From positions 1 through 64,000 of the forward strand of contig JANQOF010000036.1 of NCBI GenBank assembly GCA_028279215.1: a stretch of 64,000 nt of DNA, in the 5' to 3' direction. This stretch comes from Pirellulales bacterium (GTDB lineage Bacteria; Planctomycetota; Planctomycetia; Pirellulales; Lacipirellulaceae). How positions within the stretch are numbered: position 1 is the stretch's first letter; each line of letters starts with the position of its first letter. A model generated the notes under the pieces. The model was given only the letters and a program-made list of their open reading frames with translations, made no database searches and was not told the origin of the DNA. Shown in pieces: positions 8,747-19,042 of this stretch. The translations under genes and the position numbers were made by a program.

Positions 8747-10567
8747 TTACTCCAACTCCATTCGCCGAAACGCGCGAAGCCCAAGCGCAAGCGGCAACAC
8801 CGTGGCAATGAAGCCAACAACCAATGCGGCAATCGTGCCGTAGAGCAGCCAGTGCCGCCATTGCTCAGGATGGAGGAAGGTCTCGGTGAACTTGCCGCGA
8901 CCGGCGATGAGATAGAAGTGACAGGGCAGTGCGGTGCACACCACGATCAAAATAATGTATAGCGCGCTCAACACCAGATTGAGTGTTCCACCAAAGCCCG
9001 CCGCGATCTTCGAAGGGGATGACTCACGAAAGTTGGGCATGATGGCTCCAAGCCCCACGGCTATTGACGCCAACCCAACACAAAGGAGCAAGCATGTAAA
9101 TTGGTGGACCGCGACCACCAAGAAATCGATTTGCAACATCAAATCGCTAGCCAAGATCAAAAGCGCGCACGGCAGCCACGACCCAAGCGCAGCAAAAACG
9201 AACTTGCTCCAGAGAATTGTTTCGCGCGGCAGAGGGAGCAGGCCGAGTACCCAGAATCGCTGCCCTTCAAGGCTGATCATTGGAAAGATAAACCGTGTAG
9301 TGAAGGTCGATAGGATGAGCCCCACCACCGCGAGGTTCAAAAAACTGACCATGTTCACCCACGTGATGTTGCTTAGGTCGCTTCCCTGGGACCGGAAGCG
9401 GTCGAGATTCAGAAAGTACAACCCCAAGAGGCCGAAGAAGATCAAGAACTGCGACCATTGGACGGGATCGCGTCGAAGTAGCCGCCAGTCCTTTACCAGC
9501 AGCAGACGAACCGGTTTTGGAAACCAGGACAGCGATGCGGAAAGTAGTTGATCGATTGCTGCCAATCGAATACGGCGACGCTGTCGCGGGGCGCATTCCA
9601 CAGCACTGTAGGCATCTCTCAGCCAGGCTTTGCCCGCTTTGACAACCAGCATGTGGCCCATGAGGGCATTCATGATCAATACCGCCAGATACATGCTGCT
9701 TTGCACCACCGGGAGGTCGAATCCCGTGGTTTCGGTCGGTGAATCGATCGTACGCCCAGCTTCAAGCAATCCACTGCTTAGCCACGAACTGGGAAGCCAT
9801 TCCTGTTGTGTGAAGCGGAATCGGTGGATCGTTTGCTGGAACCACTCGCTGCCGAACAGGTCCATTTGCGGCCCACTGACGGTGGTCCAAATGGCACGCC
9901 CTGCTAAGAGTACGGCGGCCACTGCCACGCTTGCGACAATGGCTAACTTGAACTTGGGAAACTTGCTTACCAATAGCAGACAGCAGACCGCTCCAATGCT
10001 GCACGGGATGTAAACAAATGCGACGATCATTGGCAACAGCATCGCGTAGTAGTACCACGGCGCACCTACCACCACTCCATACGCCAACATCATTGGGCTG
10101 GCAAGCAGAAAGAAGCCCCAGCAACTATATGCCAGCGCCTCCTGAAATTTGTGTAACGTGGTTCGCTCGTCCCGCACCGGCATGCTCAACAGCAGTTTGG
10201 TTTCCGGCGAGCGAAAGAGCGTGCCGTAGAGAATGATGCCCGACGAGAACACTAGCATCACGTTTAGAGACGCAAAGAACAAATGAAACACCAACTTGAA
10301 CGTTTGCGCGTGGTACGGGTCGCCTGCGCCGCCGATCTGGTGCTCGACAAAGTAGAATGCGTGATAGAACAACACGAACAGGCCAGACCAGAACAACAGG
10401 CTCAGAGCCACAATCAGAGTGGTTCGAAGTCTGGCCGATGAGTAAAGTTGGGAGACGATCGTCCGGATCATGCGGAATCGCATCCGCCAAAACAGCTGGG
10501 CTTCCGCTTCTTCGGAAACCGCATGGCGGATTACGAGCGACGTTGATTGCGCTGGCGTTGCGGACAT
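8747..10567 (-). CDS. ABC transporter permease
   Basis: Multiple hydrophobic TM segments; 11-bp gap to upstream ATPase gene; internal ATG (MSATPAQ) used. Confidence 0.8.
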   Translation of the reverse strand: MSATPAQSTSLVIRHAVSEEAEAQLFWRMRFRMIRTIVSQLYSSARLRTTLIVALSLLFWSGLFVLFYHAFYFVEHQIGGAGDPYHAQTFKLVFHLFFASLNVMLVFSSGIILYGTLFRSPETKLLLSMPVRDERTTLHKFQEALAYSCWGFFLLASPMMLAYGVVVGAPWYYYAMLLPMIVAFVYIPCSIGAVCCLLLVSKFPKFKLAIVASVAVAAVLLAGRAIWTTVSGPQMDLFGSEWFQQTIHRFRFTQQEWLPSSWLSSGLLEAGRTIDSPTETTGFDLPVVQSSMYLAVLIMNALMGHMLVVKAGKAWLRDAYSAVECAPRQRRRIRLAAIDQLLSASLSWFPKPVRLLLVKDWRLLRRDPVQWSQFLIFFGLLGLYFLNLDRFRSQGSDLSNITWVNMVSFLNLAVVGLILSTFTTRFIFPMISLEGQRFWVLGLLPLPRETILWSKFVFAALGSWLPCALLILASDLMLQIDFLVVAVHQFTCLLLCVGLASIAVGLGAIMPNFRESSPSKIAAGFGGTLNLVLSALYIILIVVCTALPCHFYLIAGRGKFTETFLHPEQWRHWLLYGTIAALVVGFIATVLPLALGLRAFRRMELE

Positions 10568-10578
10568 GAATTCGCCCC

Positions 10579-11346
10579 TCAGGCCGTAGCCTGTAGCGAG
10601 TCGTCTTCCGGTGGGGAGTTCATGAGATGGAGGTAGAGTGCTTCGAGCGACTGATCGGATGCTGGGTGAAGCTGCCGCAACTCCGAGACGGTGCCGGTGA
10701 ATAGCAGCCGACTCTTCCGCATCACACCGATGCGGTCGGCAATCTCTTCGGCGGCAGCGAGAGTGTGCGTCGACATGAACACGCACAGCCCGTTGGCAAC
10801 TTCCTGACGGAGAAGGTCCTTTACCAATCGAATGCTCTGGGGGTCGAGCCCCACCATTGGCTCGTCAACGACCAGCACCCTTGGGTTATGCAGCATGGCT
10901 GCTGCGAACACGGTCCGCTGCTTCATGCCGTGCGAGTAGCTTTCGCAGAGATCGTCGACAAACGGGCCGAGCCCAAATCGCTCGACTTCCCGCTCGACGA
11001 GGGTCTTCGCCTGCGCGGAATCGTACCCGTACATTCCGGCAATGAAGTCGAGGAACTCCCGGCCAGATAGTTTGTCGTACAGATAAGGTTGGTCGGGCAC
11101 GTAGCCGAGTAGGCTCACCGCCTCGCGCGTCGATTCCACGATGTCGTAACCATCGACGGTGATGGTTCCGGTTTGCGGCTTCAGCAGGCCGACGAGCATC
11201 TTGATGGTGGTTGTTTTTCCCGCTCCGTTATGCCCCAGCAGGGCGAACAATTCCCCCGAGCGAAGATCGAGGTTCAGGTCGTCTACTGCCCGTGTCGATC
11301 CGTAATCACGCCCGACGGCTTTAATCTCAACAATAGCGGCCATCAA
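10579..11346 (-). CDS. ABC transporter ATP-binding protein
   Basis: Walker A GHNGAGKTT, signature SYSHGMKQR, Walker B VLVVDEPMVGLD. Confidence 0.93.
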   Translation of the reverse strand: MMAAIVEIKAVGRDYGSTRAVDDLNLDLRSGELFALLGHNGAGKTTTIKMLVGLLKPQTGTITVDGYDIVESTREAVSLLGYVPDQPYLYDKLSGREFLDFIAGMYGYDSAQAKTLVEREVERFGLGPFVDDLCESYSHGMKQRTVFAAAMLHNPRVLVVDEPMVGLDPQSIRLVKDLLRQEVANGLCVFMSTHTLAAAEEIADRIGVMRKSRLLFTGTVSELRQLHPASDQSLEALYLHLMNSPPEDDSLQATA

Positions 11347-11466
11347 GCAGCAGTTTTGGACGGGCCAAAGATCAGGAAAGGGAGACCGGAGAGGCAGCAG
11401 TCAACAAGACTCAAAAACCGCAGTAAGCTAGCAATTGTACACCACCGCCACACACACGTCAGCCGG

Positions 11467-12390
11467 CTATTGGCGCGCTCCACCGGCGGGCGACTGCACT
11501 GGAGTCGTCAGGGCGGCATATTCGTCGAGTCGTAGTAGTTCGGCCGCAAGCGCTTCAGTTCTTGCGGCATCTTCCCGATCGAACCGCAACACTACGTCCA
11601 TTAGAATAATCTCTTCACGCAGCACATTGCCCGAGTCGTCGACCCACACAGTGGAACGACGGCGGTGTTCGGACGAAACTCCAGTAGAATCGACCGACCT
11701 ATACTCAATGCGGCGAGCGGTCACCAACTCTTCGTCGAACAATAGTGGCTCGGTGGCCACAACCTCGGCCTCAATCAACTCGATGGCTCCTTGCGGCCCG
11801 CCGAAGGGATTGTAGATTTCTTTTTGCCAGCGACGTCCGGGATAAACCTGCAGCAGAGTGGCGTCAGGCGTCAACTTCCCCCCCAGCATCGCGTGTTCTG
11901 GCCAGGGGTATTTGAGCCGATGGACTACCTCGCCGTACTGTAGACGCAGACGGATATGGCCCTCGTCCACGACGCCCTTCATCCTGATCGCGGAGGGCAG
12001 TTCATTAATCTCGACGGCTGCTTCGAACATCGACAGGTTGCCCAACGAGTCGAGTGTTGTCCTCGAGCGCATGTCAAATGCCAACGGGCCGAGTTTGTCG
12101 ATGACCGTCGCCATCCAACGAGGCGCCATGCGAGACAGGGGAACGGATAACAGTTTTACGCGGCTGTGAAGTTCGACCGTCCCATCAGCGCCGGGCACCG
12201 CCTGGCTCACCGCGCTGCCGATTGTCTGATCGCCTACCGTAACACGCCAACACACGGGCTTGTTCGCGTTTAGGCCGGTTCGCGGTGGTTCACCGCGTAA
12301 GAAGGGGGGTAAGATCTTGGCTGTCACCAACCAAGACATGGTTGCTCCCCACAACAACAGCACAACGCAGGTGAAGACTTTGTTTCCCAC
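11467..12390 (-). CDS. Hypothetical exported/membrane-anchored protein
   Basis: N-terminal hydrophobic segment; upstream of and co-oriented with the ABC operon. Confidence 0.65.
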   Translation of the reverse strand: MGNKVFTCVVLLLWGATMSWLVTAKILPPFLRGEPPRTGLNANKPVCWRVTVGDQTIGSAVSQAVPGADGTVELHSRVKLLSVPLSRMAPRWMATVIDKLGPLAFDMRSRTTLDSLGNLSMFEAAVEINELPSAIRMKGVVDEGHIRLRLQYGEVVHRLKYPWPEHAMLGGKLTPDATLLQVYPGRRWQKEIYNPFGGPQGAIELIEAEVVATEPLLFDEELVTARRIEYRSVDSTGVSSEHRRRSTVWVDDSGNVLREEIILMDVVLRFDREDAARTEALAAELLRLDEYAALTTPVQSPAGGARQ

Positions 12391-12781
12391 GAACCGGGCC
12401 TCCCAACACCCGACGAGGCGTTAAACCATCCTGGCAGATTGCCGTAGTCTAAACGAAGTTTGCGCTGATTACGAGCAATTAACAGATCCTTCAAGAATAC
12501 GTCGCGCTATCGCTGAAGTCAGTGAATTACCGTGCCGCGTCCGTTCTAGCGAATCCCCCATAAGAGGGGTGTGCGGTTGTCGTCAGAAAACTGTTACATT
12601 CCGCACGGTGTCGTAGCTAAAGCCAATTATAGAAAGGACTTATGGTGTCACGAACGGTTTGCGTCACGAATCAAGAGCATGGACAATCGTTTGCATTTCG
12701 GGGCACCGCGGCTTATTCTGGTACCTCTCGGGTTGACGTAAGGCGACGCAATTCTTTCGTACCGATCAGGAGGTAATCGCA

Positions 12782-13027
12782 ATGCCCACATCTACGTACT
12801 TCGTCCAGGAATGTCCGACATGTGGGAGGAACCTGCAGGTTCGCGTCGAATATCTTGGTAAGAAGGTCGTATGTCAGCATTGTGGTGCCCGCTTCGAAGC
12901 TTGCGACCAATCGGATTTGAACTTGCCCGATGATTCCGCCATGTCGGTGTTAGAGCGTGCCGATGAGTTGATTCGGCAAAGCGGGATCAATCTTGCCCGT
13001 GCATCGGCAGCTAGCCGAGCCGGCTGA
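12782..13027 (+). CDS. Small zinc-ribbon protein (two CxxC)
   Basis: CPTCGRNLQV...VCQHCGARF; strong AGGAGG Shine-Dalgarno just upstream. Confidence 0.75.
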   Translation: MPTSTYFVQECPTCGRNLQVRVEYLGKKVVCQHCGARFEACDQSDLNLPDDSAMSVLERADELIRQSGINLARASAASRAG

Positions 13028-13074
13028 GATCATTATGGTTGCGTAGTTGCGTTCAACCTCGCGCCATTTTGGCT

Positions 13075-14355
13075 CTAGCAAGTTGCGCTCCGTAGATCTT
13101 CAAAGTAGTCGGGATAGGTCTTGGCAGTGCATTCTGGATTGAGGATGCAAACGCCGGGTACCTTCAGACCGACTAAGGCCAGGCTCATTGCCATTCGATG
13201 ATCGTCGTAGGTTTCGATCGTCGCCCCTGTCAGCCTGCCAGGCGTGATTCGCAACCCATCTTCGAGTTCGTCTACTTGAGCGCCAAGCTTACGAAGTTCG
13301 TTGGCCAGCGCGCCTATTCGGTCCGTTTCCTTGTGTCGGTTGTGCGCAACTCCGGTAATCTCCGTCGTTCCCTCGGCGAAGAGCGCTACCGCAGCGATCG
13401 TTTGCACCATGTCGCTGACTGCGTTCATGTTGGCTGCGATACCTACCAATCCTCCGCCGGTAACCGTGATACTGTCGTTGCCTCGGTCCACCGAGCAGCC
13501 CATTTGTTCCAGTAGGTCAACTACTGCCACGTCGCCTTGGAGACTGCGATCTGATAGCCCCTCGACCGTGACCGTTCCCCCAACAATAGCGGCCGCCGCC
13601 CAGAAATAGCTGGCCGCCGAGGCGTCGGGCTCGATGGAGTACTCGGCTCCGTGGTAGACCTGATTGCCTGGCGTTTGGAACACTTGGAGTTGATTGGTTG
13701 TCCGCAGTTCTACACCGAACGACTTCATTACATCCAAAGTCATACTCACGTAGGGCTTAGAGACCAACTCGCCGTCGATCTCCAACTCCACGGGACCCGC
13801 AGCGCACGGCGCAACCATTAGAAGCCCGCTTAGGTACTGGCTGGAAATGTTGCCGCGCACCGTAGCGGTGCCACCTGGCAGGCCGGCACCATGGACGGTA
13901 ACCGGGGGACAGCCGCCAGGTGATTCGCAAACTGCGTTAACGCCGAGTTGGGCGAGCGCGTCAATCAGATCTCCGATTGGCCGCTCCCGCATGCGAGGCA
14001 CTCCATCGAGTCGATAGGTGCCACGGCCGAGAGCAACCATTGCCGTCAGGAATCGAATAGTGGTACCACTGTTGCCAATGTATAGTTCGGCTTCGCCCGA
14101 CGGAATGTCACCGCCAGCACCCGATACTCGCAACAAGGTACCTCGCTCATCTGCCGCAACTGCAATCCCCAGCCGCCCAAGCGAGTCGATCATCACATGC
14201 GTGTCATCGCTAACCAACGCGCCAGTGAGGGTTGAGGGCCCTTCGGACAGAGCAGCGCACACAAGCGCCCGATTGGTAATGCTCTTCGATCCTGGCGGGC
14301 GGACGGAAGCGTTAAGCGGTTTGTGGACCGGCGAAATGGTAATCGATGTGGGCAT
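13075..14355 (-). CDS. aroA: 3-phosphoshikimate 1-carboxyvinyltransferase (EPSP synthase)
   Basis: PGSKSITNRAL, YIGNSGTTIRFL, DDHRMAMSLAL motifs. Confidence 0.97.
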   Translation of the reverse strand: MPTSITISPVHKPLNASVRPPGSKSITNRALVCAALSEGPSTLTGALVSDDTHVMIDSLGRLGIAVAADERGTLLRVSGAGGDIPSGEAELYIGNSGTTIRFLTAMVALGRGTYRLDGVPRMRERPIGDLIDALAQLGVNAVCESPGGCPPVTVHGAGLPGGTATVRGNISSQYLSGLLMVAPCAAGPVELEIDGELVSKPYVSMTLDVMKSFGVELRTTNQLQVFQTPGNQVYHGAEYSIEPDASAASYFWAAAAIVGGTVTVEGLSDRSLQGDVAVVDLLEQMGCSVDRGNDSITVTGGGLVGIAANMNAVSDMVQTIAAVALFAEGTTEITGVAHNRHKETDRIGALANELRKLGAQVDELEDGLRITPGRLTGATIETYDDHRMAMSLALVGLKVPGVCILNPECTAKTYPDYFEDLRSATC

Positions 14356-14381
14356 TCAGCGGTTGGTGAGTTACCTGGTGT

Positions 14382-15608
14382 TTACTCGGCAGCGATCTTC
14401 CATAGGTGGTGGTGGCTGCGTACGAACAAGGCACCGCCGGCAATGGCGGGCGAACCGAGCACTTCCTCGTCGTTGCCGAAGCTGTATTTGTCAATAATCT
14501 CTTCGTTCTTCAGATCGAATACAACCGCCTCCCCCGAATCGGTCACGGCGTATAGCACGTCGCCTGCTACAACTGGAGTTGCCCAGTAGCGGCCGCCAAG
14601 TCGCTTCTTCCAGTTTGACGAACCATCAACCAGCGAGGCGCACGTCAGCACGCCAGCCCGGTTTACCACCAGCAAGCTGTCGTTGGTGACGATTGGGCTT
14701 GGGTTGCCTGCTTGGAGTTTCGCTTCGGTCCACAACCGACGGTCACCTGGGAAGTCGACTGCCGTGGCGACGGCCGAGATACCATTCTTGCTGGGGACAT
14801 ATAGTACGCCCGCTCCGCCTGACACCGAAGGAATGCCGCTACAGTCAAGCGGCACGTCCCACAGCAGAGCGCCACTGTCAGCCGCGTAGGCGGCTAGGCT
14901 TTCGCCGGACTGAAGGACTACCGCAGGCTGCTGCGAGTCGCCCGCCTTCACGCTCGTTGCTACGGGCGACGCCCAATTGGAGCTAGCGGGCCGACGGACG
15001 ATCCACTTCTCTTCTCCGGTATTCTGGTCGTAGGCGGCCGCAAATGAGTTGCCTTGGCACTCACATTGCACGACCACCACGTTGCCCACGACCACCGGCG
15101 ACGACGACATCCCGACGTCATTTCCGAGCCCGGGATGATCGAGGGCCAATCCCCGAAACCACTGCATGTTGCCGTCCAAGTCCAAGCAGATAAGATCGTT
15201 GGAAGAGTAGAATGCATACACTCGCTCGCCGTCGCTGGCGGGTGTTGGGGCCGCGTTGGCCGACGTCGGATGGCACAGAGTGCGACCAGTCGCCCAGCAC
15301 TGTCGATGCCACAGTCGCTCGCCCGTCTGCTGGTCAATCGCCACTACGTGCAGCTTGTCGCGATTCTTGCCGCTTGAAGCGGTGACAATCACGTGTCCGC
15401 CGACCACAATCGGACCGCTCACCCCGCGACCTGGCAGGTCCGCTCGCCAGGCGACATTCTCGCCGGATGAGGTATCGAAGCTTGTGGGTGGCAAAGCATC
15501 GCCGTTCGCGACGCTGCTTCCTTGCGGCCCACGAAACTCGCGCCATTCCGAGGCAATTGTTGATGACGGAATCAGAGCAACGAGCAGCAACCTATAGCCG
15601 AATCGCAA
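14382..15608 (-). CDS. PQQ-binding-like beta-propeller repeat protein, exported
   Basis: Signal-like N-terminus, WREFRGPQGSSVANGDALP start, repeated GxxLW / WxxxL blades. Confidence 0.88.
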   Translation of the reverse strand: MRFGYRLLLVALIPSSTIASEWREFRGPQGSSVANGDALPPTSFDTSSGENVAWRADLPGRGVSGPIVVGGHVIVTASSGKNRDKLHVVAIDQQTGERLWHRQCWATGRTLCHPTSANAAPTPASDGERVYAFYSSNDLICLDLDGNMQWFRGLALDHPGLGNDVGMSSSPVVVGNVVVVQCECQGNSFAAAYDQNTGEEKWIVRRPASSNWASPVATSVKAGDSQQPAVVLQSGESLAAYAADSGALLWDVPLDCSGIPSVSGGAGVLYVPSKNGISAVATAVDFPGDRRLWTEAKLQAGNPSPIVTNDSLLVVNRAGVLTCASLVDGSSNWKKRLGGRYWATPVVAGDVLYAVTDSGEAVVFDLKNEEIIDKYSFGNDEEVLGSPAIAGGALFVRSHHHLWKIAAE

Positions 15609-15692
15609 AACTACGCTCCTGAAGTAATGAATGCCGATCGAATCGTGTGCAAACGGTGGATTTGGCGGAGCGTGAGTCGCTCGCCGTTCAAC

Positions 15693-16826
15693 TCACTCAA
15701 CCGTTGTTGTCTCAATTGCGCCGCCAAGCTCATCGGCAAGTCGCAACTGAAAGCTCCAGTCTTGAGCCCAAGGCTGTGTTTGTTCGTTTTGACACACCTT
15801 GAGGAGTATTGTGTTGGTGCCCGCTTGCAACTCGACCGGCGCGACATACTGATCGACCGCGCCGCCGGCGTGATACACTTCGTTCGCTGCTACCAACTGT
15901 TTGTTCAGCCAAAGCTTCGTTGCATTCGGAGAGGCGTATCGCACGGTCGCGCTCTGGGCATTGGCGACTTCCACCTCGGCATAGGCGTATAGAGCTACAC
16001 CTTTCTTGGCGCCAATCTCTTCATTTAGATCAACGTTTCCAAGTTCGTCCTCAGTCGAGATTGCCTCGTTGCGCCATGCAACTGGCCCATCTTTTCCTGC
16101 GTAACTTCCTTCGAAGTCGATTTCACGTTCGGGTGGATACTCGGTGTCGAAGCCAGACTCGTTGGTGTTGTCGAACTCCCCGATGATGCGCCAGGCAACA
16201 ACGAAACCCATGTGCTGGCTAAGGTCGATCGATTCGCCAAGCTCCTCAAGAGCCGCTTTACACGCCTTGATTTGATCGATGTCTCGAGCTGAGTTTATCA
16301 ACTTGCGATAGAGCTGCTTTTGCGCATCGCCGACGGCATTCTCCGCGTCTTCCATTACCACGGCAATCGCATCGTAACGTAGCTCCAGGCTGGGATCGTC
16401 AATGAGCCCGGCAAGTAGCTCCCGAGCAGTGTTTGGGTCTACCGTGTCGATCCATTCGTAGGCGACCCGCCGTGCTCGTGGTGAAGCGGACGAATCGGCC
16501 AATAGTTGAACGAGAGCGTTCTGAGGCAGCGTTTTTCCGGCATCCAGCGTATGCTGAGCTACCTTGTCGACCGCAGTGCGAATCCAATTGTCGCTGGCAG
16601 GATTGCCGCCTGTCATGCCGCGCAAAATTGCTGGGATCTGATCGGCGTTGGCGCTAGCGAGAGTTTTCCATGCGGCGCGGATGTCGCCAGTCGTGGCCGC
16701 AGTCGGCGAGGCAGTGCGCACCACGTCAATTGCCCGTTGTAACTCCTCGTCGCTCACCGTCGCGAATGCTATCCGCGTTGTCAGGCAGAGTCCAAGCATC
16801 ACGAACGCCAATTTGTTGCACTTCAT
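15693..16826 (-). CDS. Exported hypothetical protein with HEAT-like helical N-terminal part
   Basis: Internal ATG (MKCNKLAFVMLGLCL) gives a plausible signal peptide; repeated short helices; C-terminal beta-rich region. Confidence 0.65.
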   Translation of the reverse strand: MKCNKLAFVMLGLCLTTRIAFATVSDEELQRAIDVVRTASPTAATTGDIRAAWKTLASANADQIPAILRGMTGGNPASDNWIRTAVDKVAQHTLDAGKTLPQNALVQLLADSSASPRARRVAYEWIDTVDPNTARELLAGLIDDPSLELRYDAIAVVMEDAENAVGDAQKQLYRKLINSARDIDQIKACKAALEELGESIDLSQHMGFVVAWRIIGEFDNTNESGFDTEYPPEREIDFEGSYAGKDGPVAWRNEAISTEDELGNVDLNEEIGAKKGVALYAYAEVEVANAQSATVRYASPNATKLWLNKQLVAANEVYHAGGAVDQYVAPVELQAGTNTILLKVCQNEQTQPWAQDWSFQLRLADELGGAIETTTVE

Positions 16827-17050
16827 TAGGAGTCTCCGACACGCGCCAGTCATTCTCCTCCTCAGTGTAGCAATTGATCGCCAACCGGCCACCAGCCGGA
16901 TGGCGATGGGGCTAGCGATGTTGTTGGGTTTCTGTAAGCGACGCCGCTCGTGCTCCCGAATAGCGAACTCGCCCGCCAAGTCTCCCAATCTATTAAGAAC
17001 GGAAACCAAAGAAAATGGACGAAGTGAGTTACGTCCAAGTTCTTCCCCGA

Positions 17051-17260
17051 TGGGGCCAAACCCGATTTGCTAACCTGCTGCTGCGCAAGGAGTTGGAGTT
17101 TTCGCCCATCCCGTATAGGGAGAAACACATTCATTGGGGCAAAACTCGACTCATCCAACTCCAGGCCGATTTCCTAACCCGCGGCGCACGTACGAGTTGC
17201 GCAATCATCAGGCAACCGGTGCCGGAGAGTTTTGCCCCAGGTTTTTCCACAGTTGGGGCA
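17051..17260. repeat. Iterated TGGGGCNNAAC motif with 13-bp inverted repeat
   Basis: TGGGGCAAAACTC at 17135-17147 and exact reverse complement GAGTTTTGCCCCA at 17227-17239; related copies TGGGGCCAAAC at 17051 and TGGGGCAGAAC at 17253. Confidence 0.6.
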
Positions 17261-17558
17261 GAACCCCTGAGCAATCACCAACGGAAACACTCCGGTCAAC
17301 AACTGTAAACCGATAACTAACCGCGCAAGGACATCCCCATTGGCCATTTACCACCAGCCCCAGCCGCTACAACTCGCCACCACCGAAACATCGAAGGACG
17401 ATCGCACCAAGTAAGCACGATAGAGCCATTGAATTTGAGCAAATGCGTGGCCTAGTTTCAAGGAAATACTAGAAAAAATAACTTCATGCCGTTCGCGGGT
17501 ACGTTGGTGCCACCTCGAAAAGCGAATGCAGCCTCGGACCAGAACGTGCTTCGGCTAG

Positions 17559-17681
17559 CTGTAGCGATGTTGGCGCAAACGAGTCAAGTCTGGCAAGGCG
17601 GCCGAAGCAGGCGAATCTACATGATTCGCTGATGCAGGCCAACGTGGCCAGATGCGGACGCAGTAAGCGGGCACGCTACAG
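17559..17681. other. Candidate structured RNA/DNA element (nested stems)
   Basis: CTGTAGCG 17559-17566 pairs with CGCTACAG 17674-17681; GTTGGC 17569-17574 with GCCAAC 17638-17643; central hairpin GCGAATC-TACAT-GATTCGC 17611-17629. No credible CDS here. Confidence 0.4.
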
Positions 17682-17851
17682 ATAGGCGAAGGGCGCTCTA
17701 ACGCCGCAAACGCATTATTCGCCAAAGCTCTTCCTTGAAATCAGGGCGAATCGCGTGCCCAACGACGTGATCGATAAAGAGTCCATGGGCCGAGAATACA
17801 AGTTCACGGCGGTTGATGTAGGGAAAAAGCGTCGCTGTAAGGCCCAAGCAA

Positions 17852-18922
17852 CTAAGCCATGACCGTGTTCGAGTATCCGGCCCTTTCCTGCACAAGCTGT
17901 GCATCCTGATGGCTACCGGCGAAGATGATGATGTCGCCGGATTCGAATTGGTCGGATCCTCGCGGTCGCACCATGATTCTTCCGCAAACCCGACGGATGG
18001 CAACAAAGACGACGTTGTCGGCTTCGCACCCGAACTCCTGAACCGTCTGTCCCACTAGCGTCGACCGCTCATGGACCGCGGCTTCGCCCAGCTCGAACTG
18101 GCCTTCCATGTCGTCGCCGCTCATGATGCGCGTCAAATGGGGCCGAAGCAGTGCGCTGGCAGCCGAGCGACCTGCCATCTCGTGGGGCGAGACGGTTGTC
18201 GTCGCACCGGCATGTTTTAGCTTTCGAGCCGATTCTGCGGTTTCGGCTCGGGCCACCACCAGGCAGTGGTTGTTCAATTGACGGGCAGTCACGGTGATGA
18301 ACATGTTCTCCGCGTCTGAATCGACCGCGCACACAACTCCGCGCGCTCGCTGAACGCCAGCACTGCGTAGCACGTCGTCGTCACTTGCCCGCCCTTGGAG
18401 TACGAGTTGGCCGTCTTCGTGGGCAAGTTGAACTCCTGGGTCATGGTGTTCGATAACAACGCATGCGACTCCGTCGTGGTTCAGTTCCGCACAAATCGCC
18501 CGCCCCATTCGGCCGTAGCCGCAAACAATGATGTGGTCGTTACAGTCTTCGATGTTGCGTCGCATTTTTCTTCTCCGCGCCCCTTCTTCGTCGGTGGCTA
18601 TTTGAACCAGGGTACTAAGCGAGTAGGTAAACGTGCCAATTCCGCACAACAATAGCAGTGCCGCGACGCCTTCCCCCAGCGGAGAGACTCCGAGGTCGCC
18701 GTACCCGACCGTAGTAATCGTAATAAGTGTGAAGTACAGGCACCGCCACAGTGTCCAGTCTTCAGTGACGTAGAATGCGATCGTGCCAAAACAACCCACC
18801 GCCGACAACAGCGCAAGGCAACGCAGCACGGCGTCGAAGTGGTTGTCTTGAGTTGCGCGGTATTGCACGGTGGGGGACCTGAGCGAGATTGAAATGCTCC
18901 GCCCAACACTACGTTGCCGCAC
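17852..18922 (-). CDS. Potassium channel protein with RCK/TrkA-N and TrkA-C domains
   Basis: Selectivity filter TVGYGD; Rossmann HIIVCGYGRMGRAICAEL. Confidence 0.92.
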   Translation of the reverse strand: MRQRSVGRSISISLRSPTVQYRATQDNHFDAVLRCLALLSAVGCFGTIAFYVTEDWTLWRCLYFTLITITTVGYGDLGVSPLGEGVAALLLLCGIGTFTYSLSTLVQIATDEEGARRRKMRRNIEDCNDHIIVCGYGRMGRAICAELNHDGVACVVIEHHDPGVQLAHEDGQLVLQGRASDDDVLRSAGVQRARGVVCAVDSDAENMFITVTARQLNNHCLVVARAETAESARKLKHAGATTTVSPHEMAGRSAASALLRPHLTRIMSGDDMEGQFELGEAAVHERSTLVGQTVQEFGCEADNVVFVAIRRVCGRIMVRPRGSDQFESGDIIIFAGSHQDAQLVQERAGYSNTVMA

Positions 18923-19042
18923 TGGGATCTTTGCGTAGCAGCGACGCGGAATGCGGTTTCCAATCCAGCACTATTGATAGAATAATCCGCACGATCCCCC
19001 GATTGGGGTGAGACCAACCCTGCTCGCGAGAGTGATCCTCGA

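Noticed and set aside
17015-17308. 97-aa plus-strand ORF
   Set aside because: Spans the inverted/iterated repeats; no SD and composition unlike coding sequence.
17559-17681. Integron attC interpretation of the structured element
   Set aside because: Core site consensus RYYYAAC/GTTRRRY is not matched at the stem ends and no integrase is nearby.
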